64,000 bases of DNA from Mangrovicella endophytica (GTDB taxonomy: Bacteria; Pseudomonadota; Alphaproteobacteria; Rhizobiales; Rhizobiaceae): assembly GCF_002893625.1 (NCBI RefSeq), contig NZ_PKMZ01000004.1, forward strand, positions 62,001 through 126,000, read 5' to 3'. The position numbers and the translations under genes are program-made. Shown piece by piece: positions 35,224 to 44,981 of the stretch (within the stretch, counting starts at the first letter, position 1; each line of letters starts with the position of its first letter). The notes below the pieces were generated by a model. The model saw nothing but the letters and a program-made list of their open reading frames with translations. It was not told where the DNA came from and made no database searches.

Positions 35224-35730
35224 CTAGCCTTGTCGCGGCGGCAGCCGCGCAAAGACGCTGCGGCCGTAGGCTTCCAGCGCCCGCTTCAGAGCGGGATCCT
35301 CGATCCGCGCGACCATCGCGTCGATCCGGGCTTCTTCAGCGGCGGCGAGCGGACGGGTCTTCGGCTTGCGGCTGACACGCTGCACATGCACCGGCTTCTG
35401 AACGATGCGCATGCGATCGACGGCGCCGTAGCCGAAGAAGGCGTTCACGCGCGCGATGATCTCGCCAGACTGGTGCTGAAGGCGCAGCACCGCGGCGCCT
35501 TCGCAGGCCACCACCAGGGTTGCCGGCTCGTGCGGATCATCGATGTCGCGGCGCGGCGGCCAGGCGATCTTCTCCGGCCGCGTGACGTCCTGCAGACGTG
35601 GACCGACGATCTCGGGCCAGGCGGTAACGAGGCCGCTGGTCATGCCGGACCGACGCGCCAGAATCGGGTCCATCAGCGCTGCCATCAGATCGCTGACGGG
35701 CTGGGCGCCGCGGCGTCGCGCCGGCTTCAT
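35224..35730 (-). CDS. dciA: DciA-type helicase loader (DUF721)
   Basis: A 168-residue DUF721 protein. DciA loads or activates the replicative helicase DnaB in bacteria that lack DnaC. Family features: the basic N-terminal ARRSGMTSGLVTAWPEIVGPRL segment, VACEGAAVLRLQHQSGEIIARVNAFFGYGAVDRMRIVQ, and a basic, probably disordered C-terminal part. The ATG at 35728-35730 overlaps the stop of the O-antigen-ligase-like gene (ATGA), so dciA should be translated from a message that begins in or before that gene, or from an internal promoter. Confidence 0.9.
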   Translation of the reverse strand: MKPARRRGAQPVSDLMAALMDPILARRSGMTSGLVTAWPEIVGPRLQDVTRPEKIAWPPRRDIDDPHEPATLVVACEGAAVLRLQHQSGEIIARVNAFFGYGAVDRMRIVQKPVHVQRVSRKPKTRPLAAAEEARIDAMVARIEDPALKRALEAYGRSVFARLPPRQG

Positions 35731-36992
35731 GGCGTTGCGCCTTCCGATGCCTGCAGCCGCGGCACCGGAACGCTGGCGCATAGCGTTGCAGCCGCAAAGA
35801 CCCAGACGGCATCGAGGATGTCGTGGAAGAACATCAGGTTCGTCATGCCGGGGATGAGAAAGGCGGCAACGAGGATCAGAGCATAGGCGGCACGATCTCC
35901 TCCGCCGATCCTATCTCGGGTGTGCCAGGCGATCCAGAGCGGCGCCCCTATGACGAAGATGAGCGCCGCGATGCCGAAGATACCGGCATCGATGGCGACG
36001 GTGAGGAAGACGTTGTGGAGGTGGCTGAACTCGAAAGCCTTGAAGGATGGCTCCTCGAAATAGGGGGTGATCGCCGCCCATTCGTGGCTCATGCCGTAGC
36101 CGGTCAGCGGCCGTTCGGCGAAAGCCTTGATGCTGCCCCAGTAGATGTTGCGGCGCAGGTTGAGCGAGGTCGGCGCGGTGACGTCCGTTTCCAGCAGCGA
36201 CAGGTCGCTTTCCAGGATCGCGATCCGCGCTGTGATGGCCGGCACGGCCAGGGCGCCGGCGAGGATCAGGCATCCGGCGGCGGCGGCGACCACAGCCAGT
36301 CTTCGCCGGGAGTCGACCGCGCGCCAGAGATCGATGATGACGGCGCGTCGTGCCACCGCGGCAACCGCCAAGACGATCGGAAGGGCGACCCAGCTGCCCC
36401 GCATGCCGGACAGCACCACAGCAAGGCTCGCGCCGAAGCAGCCGGCAAGCGCCAGCAGGTTGCCGGACAGGGCGCGGTCCTTCGACAGATGCAGCGCGGC
36501 AAGCCCGGCGATGAAGAGGCTGGTGACGGAGAAGGGACCGGGATTGCCGGCAAAGACCGCGACCCTGTCGCCCCAGATCACCGCCTCGCCGATCACCAGC
36601 GGCAGCAGAACGAGACCGCCGATGGCCGCGCCCAGGAAAGCGGCCGGCAGGACCTCGGCGGGCTCTGTCATGCGCATCCGCGCAATCAGGAAAACCGGAA
36701 TCAGAAAGGTCAGCAGCGGCAGGCTCTTTGCCGCCACGTCTAGCGGCGGCGTCTGCAGGAGATTGGTGGCGACGAGCACGAGCGGGAAGACGAGACAGGA
36801 GAGTGCGACCGGCCAGTCCGATCGCGACAGGCGGAACGGCAGCCGGCCGACGACGATTGAGATCAGCGCCCAGGCGCCGAACAGGGCGATCAGAACCGTC
36901 CCTCCCGACCCGATGGTGGCGATTGCCGCGAAGGTGAGGACGAATGCGACGCGATTGCGCCTCCCCAAGTCGGCGACGGGAGGATAGAGCAT
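35727..36992 (-). CDS. O-antigen ligase/polymerase (Wzy_C) family membrane protein
   Basis: A ~421-residue polytopic membrane protein with about ten to twelve hydrophobic segments. The Wzy_C region is clear: VVLSGMRGSWVALPIVLA, then a periplasmic loop with RRNIYWGSIKAFAERPLTGYGMSHEW and HLHNVFLTVAIDAGIFG. Family members join or polymerise O-antigen or other surface glycans on the periplasmic side. No other glycan genes are in the window. The start is uncertain: ATG 36992 was chosen; an ATG at 37064 would overlap the mutY start codon. It overlaps dciA by 4 bp. Confidence 0.85.
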   Translation of the reverse strand: MLYPPVADLGRRNRVAFVLTFAAIATIGSGGTVLIALFGAWALISIVVGRLPFRLSRSDWPVALSCLVFPLVLVATNLLQTPPLDVAAKSLPLLTFLIPVFLIARMRMTEPAEVLPAAFLGAAIGGLVLLPLVIGEAVIWGDRVAVFAGNPGPFSVTSLFIAGLAALHLSKDRALSGNLLALAGCFGASLAVVLSGMRGSWVALPIVLAVAAVARRAVIIDLWRAVDSRRRLAVVAAAAGCLILAGALAVPAITARIAILESDLSLLETDVTAPTSLNLRRNIYWGSIKAFAERPLTGYGMSHEWAAITPYFEEPSFKAFEFSHLHNVFLTVAIDAGIFGIAALIFVIGAPLWIAWHTRDRIGGGDRAAYALILVAAFLIPGMTNLMFFHDILDAVWVFAAATLCASVPVPRLQASEGATP

Positions 36993-37062
36993 CGCGCCAA
37001 GCCTGCTTCGGCCGTCCGGTCGCTGCACCTCTCCTGCCGAACGAGCGCTGCCGCTCCGCCAC

Positions 37063-38130
37063 ATGACTGTTCTTCCGCTCACCAGGTCCCTGCTCGACTG
37101 GTATGATCGTTCGGCCCGCGTCCTGCCTTGGCGCGTTTCGCCGCAGGCGCTGGCGTCCGGCGTCCGGCCAGATCCGTACCGCGTCTGGCTGTCGGAGATC
37201 ATGCTGCAGCAGACCACCGTCGCCGCTGTGAAGCCCTACTTCGTCGCCTTCGTCAATCGCTGGCCCCGCGTGGAGGATCTCGCGCAAGCGGAGACGGCGG
37301 AGGTGATGGCGGCCTGGGCGGGGCTTGGCTACTACGCCCGGGCGCGCAACCTGCATGCCTGCGCCAAGGTCGTTGCCGCCGAGCACGGTGGTCGATTCCC
37401 GTCCACGGCGGCGGCGCTGAAAGGCCTGCCCGGCATCGGCGACTATACGGCGGCGGCGATCGCCTCGATCGCCTTCGGCGAGGCCGCGCCCGTGGTCGAC
37501 GGCAATATCGAGCGCGTCGTCACGCGCCTCGGCGCCATCGAGACGCCGCTGCCTGCAGCCAAGCCGATTGTGCGCGCAGCCGTGGCCGCAATGACGCCCC
37601 AGGACAGGCCGGGCGACTTCGCTCAGGCGATGATGGATCTCGGCGCCACGATCTGCGTGCCGAAGCGCCCGGCCTGCATCCTCTGCCCGATCGCCGACGG
37701 TTGCGAGGCGCGCCGGGCCGGAACCATGGAGCGCTACCCCGTGAAGGCGCCGAAGCGCGCGCGGCCGCAGCGGGTCGGCGCCGCCTTCGTCGCCTGTCGA
37801 CCGGACGGCGCGGTCTGGCTGATCCGCCGGCCGCCGGCCGGTCTCCTCGGCGGCACCGCCGCTCCGCCGACCACCGGCTGGAGCTCCCGGCGCGACGGCG
37901 ACACAGGTGCACAGGCCGCACCCTTTCCCGCCGTGTGGGTGCGCGCCGGCAGTGTCGAGCACGGTTTCACCCATTTCGACCTGACGCTCGAGGTCTGGCG
38001 AGCGGCTGTTCTCGCCGATCCGCCCGGCGAGGGTTGGTGGTCCGCCCCTGGCGCTCTATCCTCGCGAGACCTGCCGACCCTGATGCGAAAGGTCGTCGAG
38101 GTGGCAGGTGCGGCGGCATCCGCTGATTGA
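37063..38130 (+). CDS. mutY: A/G-specific adenine DNA glycosylase MutY
   Basis: Removes adenine mispaired with 8-oxoguanine. The 355-residue protein has SEIMLQQTTVAAV with the catalytic Glu, the helix-hairpin-helix LPGIGDYTAAAIASIAFG, the catalytic Asp region VVDGNIERVVTRL, the four-cysteine iron-sulfur loop CVPKRPACILCPIADGC, and a C-terminal NUDIX-like 8-oxoG recognition domain containing EHGFTHFDLTLEVW. It is transcribed away from the O-antigen-ligase-like gene. HAD and ccrM genes follow, which is a common order in related genomes. Confidence 0.94.
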   Translation: MTVLPLTRSLLDWYDRSARVLPWRVSPQALASGVRPDPYRVWLSEIMLQQTTVAAVKPYFVAFVNRWPRVEDLAQAETAEVMAAWAGLGYYARARNLHACAKVVAAEHGGRFPSTAAALKGLPGIGDYTAAAIASIAFGEAAPVVDGNIERVVTRLGAIETPLPAAKPIVRAAVAAMTPQDRPGDFAQAMMDLGATICVPKRPACILCPIADGCEARRAGTMERYPVKAPKRARPQRVGAAFVACRPDGAVWLIRRPPAGLLGGTAAPPTTGWSSRRDGDTGAQAAPFPAVWVRAGSVEHGFTHFDLTLEVWRAAVLADPPGEGWWSAPGALSSRDLPTLMRKVVEVAGAAASAD

Positions 38131-38155
38131 TCGAGGCAGCAAGGCGAGCGCGTCC

Positions 38156-38776
38156 ATGACCATCGAGCATGTCGTTTTCGACATTGGCGGCGTCCTGATC
38201 CACTGGGATCCGGAAATTCCCTTCAGGCGCCTGATCCTCGACGATGCCGAGCGCGCGCGCTTCCTGGCGGAGGTCTGCTCACCGGCCTGGAACCTCGAAC
38301 AGGACCGCGGCCGCTCCTGGAGCGACGCCGAGGCCGAGCTGATCGCCCTCCACCCGGACAAGGAAGACCTGATCCGCTCCTACCGCCGCCACTGGCGGGA
38401 GATGGTGCCCTACGCCTTTGAAGACACGGTCGCCATCATGCGCGACCTTATCGCCAAGGGCATCGACGTCACGATGCTGACCAACTGGAACGACGAGACC
38501 TTCGCCGAAGCGGAGATGATCTTCGATTTCCTCGCCGAGCCGCGCGGCGTCACCGTGTCCGGCCGCATCGGCATGATCAAGCCGGATGCCGAGATCTTCC
38601 ATCGCCATGCCGAGGATTTCGACCTCGATCCGGCCTGCACCGTGTTCATCGACGACAACGCGCACAACGTCGCCGGCGCCATTGCCGCGGGATGGCGCGC
38701 CATCCGCCACGAAAATGCCGACCAGCTCGGCAGGGCCCTCAGGGACCTCGATCTGCCGGTCGGCGCCTCCGGTTGA
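38156..38776 (+). CDS. HAD-superfamily hydrolase
   Basis: A 206-residue haloacid-dehalogenase-like hydrolase. Motif I is degenerate at its start (VVFDIGGVLIHWD, where the usual second Asp is Gly), motif II is MLTNWND, motif III Lys is in GMIKPDAEIF, and motif IV is FIDDNAHNV. DIGGVL is the pattern of the YihX/epoxide-hydrolase-N-like HAD group, many of which dephosphorylate sugar phosphates. The physiological substrate is unknown. It begins 25 bp after mutY in the same direction and is probably co-transcribed. Confidence 0.88.
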   Translation: MTIEHVVFDIGGVLIHWDPEIPFRRLILDDAERARFLAEVCSPAWNLEQDRGRSWSDAEAELIALHPDKEDLIRSYRRHWREMVPYAFEDTVAIMRDLIAKGIDVTMLTNWNDETFAEAEMIFDFLAEPRGVTVSGRIGMIKPDAEIFHRHAEDFDLDPACTVFIDDNAHNVAGAIAAGWRAIRHENADQLGRALRDLDLPVGASG

Positions 38777-38790
38777 TCCGGGAGCTGCGA

Positions 38791-38816
38791 AGCGCTTCTC
38801 GCCATTGGCAAGCGCT
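38791..38816. terminator. Hairpin between convergent HAD and ccrM genes
   Basis: AGCGCTT at 38791-38797 and AAGCGCT at 38810-38816 are perfect complements around a 12-nt loop in the 51-bp gap between the two stop codons. A bidirectional terminator is likely, although T-runs are weak. Confidence 0.4.
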
Positions 38817-38827
38817 CCGCTGACGGG

Positions 38828-39970
<1,143 letters not shown>

Positions 39971-40149
39971 TCAGAACAACAAACCGACCCTCATGGTTAC
40001 CGAATGGCGTAAACAATCGATGAAATGCGATTTGTCCGGGCCCGGCCTGGCGTGCTAACGGCTCGCACCTCGCCTGACCGCAAGCCTCATCCCGATGCGC
40101 GACCGGCTTCGCGCGAGGCCAAAACTTCCCAGCCCTGCAAGGAACCGCC

Positions 40150-40836
40150 ATGCCAGCCCTGTCCCTCGTCATCTTCGACTGCGACGGCGTGCTCGTGGAT
40201 AGCGAGATCGTTGCCGCCCGCGTCGAGGTGGAGATGCTCAAGGAGGTCGGCATCGAATTCGAGGCGCACGAGTTCTCGACGCGCTTCGCCGGCCTCACCT
40301 GGCCGCGCATCATGGAGCTGCTCACCGAAGAGACGGGCGTGCGCTTCCGCGAAGGCTTCGCGAAGGATACCGACAAGGCGATCGACGAGGCGCTGGCGTC
40401 CAGCGTCGAGATGATCGCATCCGCCGCCGACATCCTGGAGCGCTTCGACCAGCCGCGCTGCATCTGCTCGAACTCGACGACCGAGCGGCTGAAAATGGAG
40501 TTGCAGCGCGTCGAGCTGTGGGATCGCTTCCGCCCATACGTCTTCTCCGCCCTCGAAGTCGGAACGAGAAAGGGCAAGCCGGCGCCGGACGTCTATCTCT
40601 ATGCCTGCAAGGAATTCGGCGTTGCGCCGCGCGAGGCGATCGTCATCGAGGATTCTGTGCACGGCGTGACCGCGGCGGCAGCCGCCGGCTGCCGCGTCGT
40701 AGGCTTCACCGGCGCCAGCCACACCTATGCCGGCCATGCCGAGGCGCTGACAGACGCCGGCGCCGAGACGGTGATCAGCCGGCTTGCCGACTTCCCCGCC
40801 GTGATCGAGGCCTTTGCCGAATGGGAGCGGGCCTGA
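40150..40836 (+). CDS. HAD-superfamily phosphatase, phosphoglycolate phosphatase/beta-PGM-like
   Basis: A 228-residue HAD hydrolase with all four motifs: FDCDGVLVDSE (nucleophile and acid Asp), SNSTTERL, Lys in RKGKPAPDVYLY, and VIEDSVHGVTAA. A helical cap lies between motifs I and II (residues ~18-85). This is the Gph/YieH/beta-phosphoglucomutase-like subgroup, acting on small phosphorylated sugars or nucleotides. AAGGAA precedes the ATG. It stands divergent from ccrM and convergent with the lipoprotein gene, probably as a single-gene unit. Confidence 0.9.
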   Translation: MPALSLVIFDCDGVLVDSEIVAARVEVEMLKEVGIEFEAHEFSTRFAGLTWPRIMELLTEETGVRFREGFAKDTDKAIDEALASSVEMIASAADILERFDQPRCICSNSTTERLKMELQRVELWDRFRPYVFSALEVGTRKGKPAPDVYLYACKEFGVAPREAIVIEDSVHGVTAAAAAGCRVVGFTGASHTYAGHAEALTDAGAETVISRLADFPAVIEAFAEWERA

Positions 40837-40898
40837 GGCCCGCCGCTGCGCTAGCGGGCATTCCGGCTAAGTAGAACGGGCTCCGTACGAGCCGGGCG

Positions 40899-41432
40899 TC
40901 AGGACTGCGGCCCCTCGTCGAACCCGGCAAAGACCTGCAGGTCCTGCGCCGTCGGCTGCGGAACGACAACCGCCTCGTCGACATAGACGAACTGCGTCGC
41001 GCCGCCTTCGAGCGTCACCGACTGGCGTCCCATCTGGGAATACTGCACCTCGTTGCCCCGGACGACGGCGATGCGGATGGGCAGGTTGACCTTGGCGGCC
41101 TTGGTGGCGGATCCCGGCACGACGCGGCCAGCGACGCCGACCTTCATGTGAAGCTGGCCGTCGATGATGCGGCAATCGCGGGACGTCCCGGTGACCGAGG
41201 CGACGAAATCCAGCGCGTCGCCCTTCTGGCGCTTCAGGATCGCCGTGCCTTCCCTGAGCACGATCTTCGGGCAGTAGCGCGGCTCGACACCTTCGGTGAA
41301 GGCGGAGGCCGGAGGCCCCTTGGCCTCCTCGACGGCGGCAGCCGGACCGGTCGTTCCCGTCGAATTGCAGGCCGACAGGATAAAGGCGGCAGATGCGAGA
41401 GCAGCCAGACGGGAGGGTGTGACCATATGCAT
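40899..41432 (-). CDS. Putative exported lipoprotein
   Basis: A 177-residue protein with a lipoprotein signal: a basic start, a short hydrophobic stretch and the lipobox LSAC near residue 22. The mature part contains a disulfide-capable Cys pair (RYCPKIVL and SRDCRII) and a beta-rich segment (IRIAVVRGNEVQYSQMGRQSVTLEGGATQFVYV). I do not recognise a functional family; similar small lipoproteins occur widely in Hyphomicrobiales. ATGs at 41432 and 41426 are both possible. Divergent from thrC. Confidence 0.8.
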   Translation of the reverse strand: MHMVTPSRLAALASAAFILSACNSTGTTGPAAAVEEAKGPPASAFTEGVEPRYCPKIVLREGTAILKRQKGDALDFVASVTGTSRDCRIIDGQLHMKVGVAGRVVPGSATKAAKVNLPIRIAVVRGNEVQYSQMGRQSVTLEGGATQFVYVDEAVVVPQPTAQDLQVFAGFDEGPQS

Positions 41433-41564
41433 GCTTCGGTTCTTCCCTTATCGTACCCTGGCGTTCTATATCAGGCCCTTGGCCGCTAGGCGACGGCAGC
41501 GCCGCCGCTCTTCACAGCGAATAGCCAGTCCCGCCGAATGTCGGGAACGCGGAGTGGAAACGAC

Positions 41565-42986
41565 GTGAAATATGTGAGTTCGCGCGGTGAAGCGCCGGTG
41601 CTGGGATTTGCGGACGTGCTGCTGGCAGGTCTTGCCAGCGACGGCGGTCTCTACGTTCCCCAGGATTGGCCGACCGTCACCGCGGAGGAGATCCGCGCCT
41701 TCCGCGGCATGCCCTACAAGGATGTGGCGCTACGCATTCTGACGCCGTTCGTCGGCGGTGAGATCCCGGCGCCGGATCTCGAGCGCATGGTCGAGGAGGC
41801 CTACGCGACCTTCCCGCATCCGGCCGTGGCCCCGCTGGTCCAGATCGGGCCGAAGCACTTCGTGCTGGAGCTGTTCCACGGCCCGACGCTGGCCTTCAAG
41901 GACGTCGCGATGCAGTTGATCGCGCGCCTGATGGACCATGTGCTGAAGGAGCGCGGCCGCAGAGCCACGATCGTCGGCGCCACCTCGGGCGACACCGGCG
42001 GCGCCGCCATCGCCGCTTTCGCGGGCAGCGAACGGACCGACCTCTTCATCCTCTTCCCGCATGGGCGCGTGTCGCCGGTGCAGCAGCGCCAGATGACCAC
42101 CTCCGGCGGCGCCAACATCCACGCCGTTGCCGTCGATGGCACGTTCGACGACTGCCAGGCGCTTGTCAAAGCGATGTTCAATGACCGGCGTTTTCGCGAG
42201 GAAACGGCGTTGTCGGGCGTCAATTCGATCAACTGGGGCCGCATCATGGCCCAGATCGTCTACTTCTTCACGGCGGCGGCAAGCCTTGGCGCCCCGGATC
42301 GCCCGCTCTCCTTCACCGTGCCGACCGGCAATTTCGGCGACATCTTCGCTGGTTACGCCGCCAAGCGGATGGGGCTGCCGATCGATCAGCTGGTCATCGC
42401 GACCAACGAGAACGACATCCTGGAGCGCACACTTGCAACCGGACGCTATGAGACGGCGGGCGTTCGCGCCACGACGTCTCCCTCCATGGATATCCAGATC
42501 TCGTCCAACTTCGAGCGCCTGCTGTTCGAGGCGGGCGGACGCGACGGCGCGGCGATCCGCCGGATGATGCAGCAGCTGACGCAATCCGGCGCCTTCGATC
42601 TGCCGGCCGAGACGCTGGAAACGATCCGCGCCGCGTTCGGCGCCGGCCGCACCAGCGAAGACGACACGGCGCGCACGATCGCTGGCGTCTTGGACACCAC
42701 GGCCTATCTCCTCGACCCGCATACGGCGGTCGCGGTGAAGGTCGCCGAGGAGCATCTCAGGGACGAGATGATGGTGTCGCTCGGCACTGCCCATCCCGCG
42801 AAGTTCCCGGCAGCCGTCAAGGCCGCCTGCGGCATCGAGCCGAGCCTGCCGCCGAGCCATCACGATCTGATGCAGAAGCGAGAGGTGTTCGAGCGCCTGC
42901 CGAACGATCTCGAAGCGGTGGAGCGCTTCGTGCGGGAGCGCTCGCGCGCCCTGCGGCAAGAGGCTGCGGGGGGAGCTGCCGCATGA
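41565..42986 (+). CDS. thrC: Threonine synthase
   Basis: Converts O-phosphohomoserine to threonine, the last step of the pathway; a homoserine kinase gene lies 8 kb away. The 473-residue PLP enzyme has the long ThrC architecture: an N-terminal KYVSSRGEAP, GPTLAFKDVAMQ with the PLP lysine, the ATSGDTGGAAIAAF phosphate loop, and VPTGNFGDIFAGY. The GTG at 41565 is preferred because ThrC proteins start MKYVSxRG; GGAG lies about ten bases before it. The stop overlaps the M16 protease start (ATGA). Confidence 0.94.
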   Translation: MKYVSSRGEAPVLGFADVLLAGLASDGGLYVPQDWPTVTAEEIRAFRGMPYKDVALRILTPFVGGEIPAPDLERMVEEAYATFPHPAVAPLVQIGPKHFVLELFHGPTLAFKDVAMQLIARLMDHVLKERGRRATIVGATSGDTGGAAIAAFAGSERTDLFILFPHGRVSPVQQRQMTTSGGANIHAVAVDGTFDDCQALVKAMFNDRRFREETALSGVNSINWGRIMAQIVYFFTAAASLGAPDRPLSFTVPTGNFGDIFAGYAAKRMGLPIDQLVIATNENDILERTLATGRYETAGVRATTSPSMDIQISSNFERLLFEAGGRDGAAIRRMMQQLTQSGAFDLPAETLETIRAAFGAGRTSEDDTARTIAGVLDTTAYLLDPHTAVAVKVAEEHLRDEMMVSLGTAHPAKFPAAVKAACGIEPSLPPSHHDLMQKREVFERLPNDLEAVERFVRERSRALRQEAAGGAAA

Positions 42987-44299
42987 ACGTCAAGATCAGC
43001 ACGCTGCCGAACGGCATGACGGTCGCCACCGAGCAGATGCCGCATCTGGAAAGCGCCGCGCTCGGCATCTGGGTCAAGACCGGCGCGCGCGACGAGACGC
43101 AGGGCGAGCACGGCATCGCCCACCTTCTCGAACACATGGCCTTCAAGGGAACGAGCCGGCGCACCGCACGGCAGATAGCCGAGGAGATCGAGGATGTCGG
43201 TGGCGAGTTGAACGCGGCGACGAGCGTCGAGTCCACCGCCTACTATGCCCGCGTGATGCAGGACGACGTGCCGCTGGCACTCGACATTCTGTCCGACATC
43301 CTGACTGACTCCCTCTTCGACGAAGAGGAGCTGGAGCGCGAGCAGCATGTCATCCTGCAGGAGATCGGCGCGGCCGAAGACACGCCGGACGACATCGTCT
43401 TCGATCATTTCCAGGCCGCCGCCTTCCGCGACCAGATCATCGGTCGCCCGATCCTGGGCACGCGGCAGACGGTCAAGTCCTTCTCGCCGGAGCAGCTGCG
43501 CTCCTACCTCTCGCGGCACTACTCCCCCGACAAGATGATCGTCTCGGCCGCCGGCGCGGTTTCGCACGAGGAGATCGTGCGGCGCGTCGAGGAGGCCTTC
43601 GCGGGCGTCAGCACGCCGAAGCCCAACATTCCTGCGGTGACGCCAGCCCGAGCGCCCGCATCCTATACCGGCGGCGAATTCCGGCAGACGCGCGACCTGA
43701 TGGACGCGCAGATGGTTCTCGGCTTCGAGGGCCGGCCCTACTATGCCCGCGACTTCTATGCCTCGCAGGTGCTGTCGCTGATCCTCGGCGGCGGCATGTC
43801 CTCGCGCCTCTTCCAGGAGGTCCGCGAAAAGCGCGGCCTCTGCTACGCCATCTATGCCTTCCACTGGAGCTACTCGGACTCCGGCCTCTTCGGCGTCCAT
43901 GCGGCAACCGGCGAGAACGAGCTCGCCGAGCTGGCACCGGTCATTGCCGACGAGCTGATGAAGGCAAGCGAAGGCATCACGCTCGAAGAGGTCACGCGGG
44001 CGCGGGCGCAGATGCGGGCCAGCCTCCTGATGTCGCAGGAGAGCCCCGCCTCGCGCGCCGGCCAGATCGCGCGGCAGCTGCTGTTCGCGGGCCGCATCAT
44101 CACCAACGAGGAGCTGATGGATCGCCTCTCGGCGATCACGCCGCAGCGCCTCGCCGAGCTCGCCGGCGCGACCTTTGCCGGCAAGATGCCGACGCTTGCC
44201 GCCATCGGCCCCGTCGCCGCCCTTCCCAGCCTCGGCGAGCTGGAGCTGCGGCTCGGCGGCACCGCCCCGGCCGCGACGAGGACGGCGGCCCGTCACTGA
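42983..44299 (+). CDS. M16-family metallopeptidase (processing-peptidase type)
   Basis: A 438-residue zinc protease of the M16B group related to mitochondrial processing peptidase and PqqL. The inverted zinc motif HLLEH is at residues 47-51, with the distal Glu in ETSVESTAYYARV-like AATSVESTAYYARV and the downstream VSAAGAVSHEEIV repeat. The C-terminal half repeats the fold without zinc ligands. There is no signal peptide, so it is expected in the cytoplasm. It overlaps thrC by 4 bp and is followed 12 bp later by the GNAT gene, a conserved Hyphomicrobiales arrangement. Confidence 0.93.
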   Translation: MNVKISTLPNGMTVATEQMPHLESAALGIWVKTGARDETQGEHGIAHLLEHMAFKGTSRRTARQIAEEIEDVGGELNAATSVESTAYYARVMQDDVPLALDILSDILTDSLFDEEELEREQHVILQEIGAAEDTPDDIVFDHFQAAAFRDQIIGRPILGTRQTVKSFSPEQLRSYLSRHYSPDKMIVSAAGAVSHEEIVRRVEEAFAGVSTPKPNIPAVTPARAPASYTGGEFRQTRDLMDAQMVLGFEGRPYYARDFYASQVLSLILGGGMSSRLFQEVREKRGLCYAIYAFHWSYSDSGLFGVHAATGENELAELAPVIADELMKASEGITLEEVTRARAQMRASLLMSQESPASRAGQIARQLLFAGRIITNEELMDRLSAITPQRLAELAGATFAGKMPTLAAIGPVAALPSLGELELRLGGTAPAATRTAARH

Positions 44300-44311
44300 A
44301 CGGCGCGGGGA

Positions 44312-44935
44312 ATGGGCTTCATCGACACCCTCTTCGGCGCCTCCTTCCCGGTTGTCGGCGGGGACGGCGTCCTGTTGCGGATGCCGCAGCCGGGTGACTA
44401 CGTGGCCTGGCGTGATCTTCGCAGCGCCAGCCGCGCCTTTCTGACGCCCTGGGAGCCCTCCTGGACTGCGGATGAACTGTCCCGTGAATCCTATCGCCTG
44501 CGCCTGCAGCGCTACCGCGACGATGCCCGCGAGCGCTCCAGCTACACCTTCTTCCTGTTCGACGCCTCTGGGGAGCACATTCTCGGCGGCGCTACGGTCG
44601 GACAGATCCGTCGCGGCGTCTCGCAATCCTGCATGCTGGGCTACTGGATGGGTGTCCACTATGCCGGCAGCGGCTTCATGCATCGGGGCGTGGAGGCACT
44701 GAAGCGCTTCGTCTTCGAGACGGAGGGGCTGCACCGCATGGAGGCCGCGTGCCTGCCGTCGAACGCCCGCTCCATCGGGCTTCTCGAAAAATCCGGTTTC
44801 CGGCGTGAGGGGTATCTGCGAAAGTACCTCAAAATCGCCGGTTCCTGGGAGGATCACTATCTGTACTCGCTGCTCGTCGACGACTGGATTCGGTCGGATA
44901 ACGGGTCGCGCCTGCACTCCGCAGCGGCGGAGTGA
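44312..44935 (+). CDS. GNAT N-acetyltransferase, RimJ/RimL type
   Basis: A 207-residue acetyltransferase of the RimJ/RimL group, which acetylates N-terminal amino groups of ribosomal and other proteins. The acetyl-CoA-binding region is seen as GYWMGVHYAGSGFMHRGVEAL, a slightly altered Q/RxxGxG/A loop, followed by LHRMEAACLPSNARSIGLLEKSGFRREGYLRKYLKI, which is diagnostic of this subfamily. Third gene of the thrC-M16-GNAT run. Confidence 0.9.
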   Translation: MGFIDTLFGASFPVVGGDGVLLRMPQPGDYVAWRDLRSASRAFLTPWEPSWTADELSRESYRLRLQRYRDDARERSSYTFFLFDASGEHILGGATVGQIRRGVSQSCMLGYWMGVHYAGSGFMHRGVEALKRFVFETEGLHRMEAACLPSNARSIGLLEKSGFRREGYLRKYLKIAGSWEDHYLYSLLVDDWIRSDNGSRLHSAAAE

Positions 44936-44981
44936 CCGGTTCTGCCGCATCCCCTGCGGCCTAAGGATCTCGACAGTCTAA

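Noticed and set aside
35911-37974. A 687-codon minus-strand open frame spanning the ligase-like and mutY genes
   Set aside because: It is out of frame with the ligase-like protein, antisense to mutY and shows no membrane or family pattern.
42860-44950. A 696-codon minus-strand open frame opposite the M16 protease and GNAT genes
   Set aside because: Composition is typical of antisense GC-rich frames and it crosses three well-supported plus-strand genes.
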